The notes under the pieces: model-generated
What the model was told of the DNA's origin: nothing
The model's database searches: none
Seen by the model: the letters and a program-made list of their open reading frames with translations, nothing else
In this document: positions 60,456 to 64,000 of the stretch, one piece after another
Layout: every line of letters starts with the position of its first letter
Position numbering within the stretch: the first letter of the stretch is position 1
Assembly: GCA_963580455.1 (NCBI GenBank)
Contig: OY756972.1
Span: 18,553,001-18,617,000 of the forward strand
Length of the DNA: 64,000 bases
Source: Euonymus europaeus
Lineage: Eukaryota > Streptophyta > Magnoliopsida > Celastrales > Celastraceae
Direction: 5' to 3'
Made by a program: the position numbers and the translations under genes

Positions 60456-61150
60456 GGATCAATCCTTAATTCTTTTCCTTTTTTTGATTTAAATTTCTCT
60501 CCTATTTAGTCTCTCGATTTGTTTCTTCTTCTTGACCTTCAAACTAACATAACAGTTTTTTGGTTTTGGGAGGATAGCTTGTCTTGCCTTTTCTGAATAT
60601 GTGGCTGGTGTTTATTTACCTAATTAAGTTGGAAGGCATTGCCATACCATCATGATTTAGTTTTATTATGTGATTTCATTTCCCTTAAACATGATTGGAT
60701 TCATATTCAATTGTGTCCACTGGTTTACAACATCCTAAATTAGAATTAACCTAATTAGAGATATCAAATATTATATATTGAAACATAATCCCAAAACTCT
60801 TTGTTGTTCATCACAAAACAATAATCAAACCCATTAATACTTGGTACTATAAAAGGGTAATAAATAGGAATGTAATGCATTATTAGGGTAATCATTATCC
60901 ACTTTTCCCCATGAGTAACCATTACATCCAAAATATGAAGAAAATTTTCTAAAAAAAATATTAGGGTAAATAATATATATGCATACCAACAAATAAATAT
61001 TTACTTATCCATATATTTTTAATTATTTTACAATCATTACACCCCTATCAAACACATCCATAAGGTCAAAAGGAAAACTGAAGCATACATAGTTATATAC
61101 TAATGAAATCGATAAGAAGACGTCCATCGGAGTACCTCCCCAAAGGCATG

Positions 61151-61347
61151 TGAAAAAATGTTGCAGAGTGGAGGACGGTGAAAGGGAGTGGCGGCTAATG
61201 CGCCGGTGTCCGAATTCGAATCACCAAAGTTGAAGATGGATGGGAAGTGACAACTTTCTAACGAGAAGAATGAATGTCAAATGCAAGTTAAGCTAAGGAA
61301 GAGTACACAGAGGTAGATGTTCAGGTAAGGGAGATCCACCAATGCGA
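61151..61347 (+). repeat. Dispersed repeat, copy 1 of 2
   Basis: About 200 bp, similar to 62161-62365. Shared landmarks in order are GTCCGAA, CACC(A/C)AAGTT, GATGG, CAAATGCAAGTTA and GGGAG(A/T)TCCA. Divergence is high. The origin is unknown. Confidence 0.6.
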
Positions 61348-61451
61348 TCTGGGAACTTTTTTTTCAAGGAAAAAAGAATGAAATTAAGTCATTGCAAAAA
61401 CAGTTACTGTAATGGGCTAAAAGCAGTCTACGTACAATTTGACAAATAACG

Positions 61452-61640
61452 ACTTGTGAGTCCATTGAGCTTAGGCCCCCCAGTCCATTAATCTTATTAG
61501 GTAATAGGCCCATAAAACCCGTTCGATATTAAAGCCTTGCGAGTCCATTGAGCTTAGGCCCACGTAGACTGTTCATCTTATAAAAGCTTATAGGCCCATG
61601 AATAGATGCCCATAGAAACCGTTCGACATTGAGGATTTCG
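61452..61640. repeat. Tandem repeat of about 95 bp
   Basis: CTTGTGAGTCCATTGAGCTT at 61452 recurs as CTTGCGAGTCCATTGAGCTT at about 61534. Both are followed by AGGCCC and later by ATAGGCCCAT and CCGTTCGA(T/C)ATT. Two units, moderately diverged. Confidence 0.75.
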
Positions 61641-62160
61641 CGCCGTTCATCACATTATACTTCACCTAACAAATAAAAACTCTTCGAGGCCCGTACTACG
61701 CACATGGCTCACAAGAGTCCATCAAGCCCTATAAGGCCCACGGGTTGGGCCATCCTCAAAGTATAACTAACTATCAAGAGAAGTTCACTAAAGGCTCATG
61801 ACCTAACTAAAAACTAATATTTGTCAACTCATACAACTCACGTGTCAATACATATGAATTGAAGCACTATAAATATTAAAAGCTCAAGTCTTATAAATTA
61901 TATTGGAACAACTTTATAATTTCATCTCTCTAAAAGTTTATTCACTTCTCTCACTTTAAATTATCCTTCTATCATTGGACTTGACCATCTGAGACTCACT
62001 CCGATGGCCATACCTCATTCATTTGACCTAACTAGTGCATCTTTGCCGGTTATAAAATGTCTCAATCGACCATTCTTTAATTGCAGATATTTAGGTCTAC
62101 AATGTATATACATTTTCTCAAATGATTTGTGATTTCAGTTCAGATTGGCCATACTGTTTG

Positions 62161-62365
62161 TGAAAAGATGTCTCTCCATGGGGCAGAGGAGGGGGAGTGA
62201 GCAGCAGCCGCTGGCGTCCGAACTTAGTCACCCAAGTTCAAGATGGCAGGGAATTAAGTTGCGACTCTGTAAAGAAAAGATTGGATTCCAAATGCAAGTT
62301 AGACTAATGATGAGTATAGACAACGAGATTTTGATGAAAGGGAGTTCCATTGACATAGTGAAATG
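62161..62365 (+). repeat. Dispersed repeat, copy 2 of 2
   Basis: The partner of 61151-61347 (see there). A 73-codon open frame happens to run through this copy. Confidence 0.6.
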
Positions 62366-62962
62366 ATCAAGGGTAGAATCTGAGGTTTAGAAATCTTCTC
62401 GTCATATATGGACAATTTAAATTCATTTATTTATAATAAAATTAGAAGTCAAACATAGACGAGTCAAAGTAGTCCTGCAACTCAACTATTTTCTAACATT
62501 TTCACAATTTATAATTTTCTAAATAAAAATTTAAATATTAACACAAACAAAAATAAAAAATAAAAAATTATGTAGAACCATAGAACCAGCAGGTAATCAA
62601 TACTAGAAAATTGCACACAAATTGTAGATGATTATTATTATTATTTTGAGATAATTTTTCATCTAATGCCACACCCATTGCAATCGGGTTCGAGGTGGGT
62701 TGTCTGTCTCCTTGTGCATTTAGTACCTTAATCTTCAATTAAAAATAAAGTGTCGGACAGCTATAGAACACCTAAAGTTGTACACATGGCTTCTGGTAAT
62801 AATCTCCCAAACCTAAAGCAATTCCACGTCTATATATTCTTCAAGGTTGTTTGCAAAAATGTCAACTTCTAATCATCAGCTTAAATACTTTTTAGAAGCT
62901 AATGCTTTGATCACAATTCACAACAATCTCTTGCAGTACAATCGAAGGAGAAAGCACCCCTT

Positions 62963-62969
62963 TATAAAT
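62963..62969 (+). promoter_or_regulatory. TATA box of the thaumatin-like gene
   Basis: TATAAAT lies 37-43 bp before the ATG at 63006, giving a short leader of roughly 10-15 nt. Confidence 0.5.
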
Positions 62970-63005
62970 TAATGCAGTTTCTAACCAAGTGTATTGAATA
63001 AAAAA

Positions 63006-63859
63006 TGGAGTTCTTTGGGGCAATCTTATGGCTTTTTATCTTTTCTGGTAACTTTATTTCATATAGTTATCCTTGTCATCATATATTTATTAATATTGAG
63101 ATTTATATTAATTAATTAATTAACAACATTGCAGGGCATGGATTAGCAAATGAAGTAACATTGTACATTCACAACAAATGCCCCTTCCCAATTTGGCCAG
63201 GGACCGCCCCTAACGCCGGCCAACCGGTCATCGCTGACGGTGGCTTCTACCTTGCCTCAGGTGGCACTGCACGAATTTCTGCACCGTGGACATGGAGTGG
63301 CCGAATTTGGGCGCGGACTGGCTGCCATTTCTATTCTAATCGGAAACATGCTTGTGAGACTGGAGACTGCAACGGGCAACTAGCCTGCAACGGACAAATA
63401 GGCACACCACCAGTCACATTAGTGCAGTTTGCTTTTCAAGGACACACCGGTCCCGATTTCTACGACGTGAGCGTGGTCGATGGCTATAACGTCCCGGTCT
63501 TCGTCTCGGACAGGCATTTAACACCTAAATGTACCATAAGTGGTTGCAACAAAGATCTGAAAAAAACTTGTCCATCGCCACTACAAGTCTTGAACGATAA
63601 TTGTGAAGTGGTGGCTTGCAAAAGTGGTTGTTTGGCTTTCGATCATGACCAGTTTTGTTGCAGAAATGAGTATGGAACACCTGAGACATGCAAGCCAAGT
63701 ACGTACTCTCAGTTTTTTAAGGATGCTTGTCCTTGTTATTACAGTTATGCTTATGACACACCAGCTCCATTGGTCACTTGTCATTCTAAGGAGTATGTCA
63801 TAACCTTCTGTCCTTCATCTTGGGGTACTACTGGTGCTGCTGATCACTCGTCTGAATAA
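63006..63859 (+). CDS. Thaumatin-like protein (PR-5 family), secreted
   Basis: Exons 63006-63048 and 63135-63859 with a GT-AG intron (donor TTCTG/GTAACT, acceptor TTGCAG/GGCATG) encode 255 residues, intact. Residues 1-19 (MEFFGAILWLFIFSGHGLA) form a secretion signal; the intron splits codon 15. The mature part shows the family order: NKCPFPIWPG, SGRIWARTGC, CETGDCNGQLAC, GPDFYDVSVVDGYNVP, ACKSGCLAF, QFCC and VITFCPSS. Family members are secreted defence or stress proteins of about 22-25 kDa with a beta-sandwich and an acidic cleft. Oddities: 18 cysteines rather than 16, the extra ones being C171 and C215, and LVQF where most members have L(A/V)EF, so a cleft Glu is Gln112. The short intron after the leader is typical of the large TLP group. 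Confidence 0.93.
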
Positions 63860-64000
63860 TTGTTTGAGATTCATATTGATTACAAATAATGGTGTGCTCA
63901 TATTGTATAATTAATATAGAAAGAAGCTTGTATAGTTGTATTAAGTTACGAACTCGAATAACTCAGTTGTCGAACTGGATCGTATGTATTCTTGAACCTT
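63860..64000 (+). other. 3' flank of the thaumatin-like gene
   Basis: AT-rich sequence with possible polyadenylation words (AATAAT at about 63886, AATTAATATAGA at about 63909). The window ends here. Confidence 0.4.

Larger units (their letters stand above)
60456..62950. other. Gene-free stretch with repeats
   Basis: AT-rich DNA with the repeats listed below. The plus-strand frame at 62145-62366 falls wholly inside one of the dispersed repeat copies and is not considered a gene. Confidence 0.55.

Overview
This is a 64-kb piece of AT-rich plant nuclear DNA. Spliced genes with GT-AG introns, Au-type SINEs, hAT and Tourist MITEs, a TRIM element and families such as PRP16/CUV, BIR2, CLE25 and thaumatin-like proteins point to a eudicot. 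I cannot name the species. Gene calls rest on reading the translations and comparing them from memory with Arabidopsis-type homologues; no search was run.

Layout. 1-11.0 kb: no genes; SINE and MITE remnants and a decayed Ty3/gypsy element on the minus strand (5.9-8.75 kb) with gag, protease and an integrase tail but no reverse transcriptase. 11.0-20.8 kb: a multi-exon DEAH-box splicing helicase (PRP16/CUV type) on the minus strand, a clear pseudogene. A 2.9-kb inverted duplication of a Harbinger transposon sits inside one exon, and there are at least seven other lesions. A likely 5' exon of the same gene lies at 23.0-23.17 kb in the opposite orientation, suggesting a local inversion. 24.5-25.0 kb: an intact single-exon membrane protein with a DUF761-type C-terminus. 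26.65-27.5 kb: a 5'-truncated LINE with target-site duplication.

28.5-42.2 kb: a tandem pair of paralogous coiled-coil protein genes on the minus strand (copies A and B), with different defects. A has two adjacent stop codons before its conserved C-terminus; B has a changed splice acceptor. Between them lies a LINE fragment split by a hAT MITE with a perfect 8-bp target duplication.

44.3-57.9 kb: a three-gene block, BIR2-like LRR receptor kinase, CLE25 peptide precursor, RsmD-like methyltransferase, in the order I recall for Arabidopsis chromosome 3 (At3g28450, At3g28455, At3g28460). The two outer genes are wrecked (stops, frameshifts, lost splice sites); the CLE25 gene between them is fully open. 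A complete TRIM, three Au SINE copies across the wider region, and a hAT MITE with a nested tRNA-like palindrome fill the spaces.

58-64 kb: repeats, an intact 102-residue protein resembling MAPK-kinase-substrate (MASS) proteins, and an intact two-exon thaumatin-like protein at the right edge with 18 instead of 16 cysteines.

Overall, several spliced genes are decaying in place while a few small genes stay open. This is the pattern expected of one member of a duplicated genome segment losing redundant genes (fractionation). That reading is inference; the lesions are visible directly.
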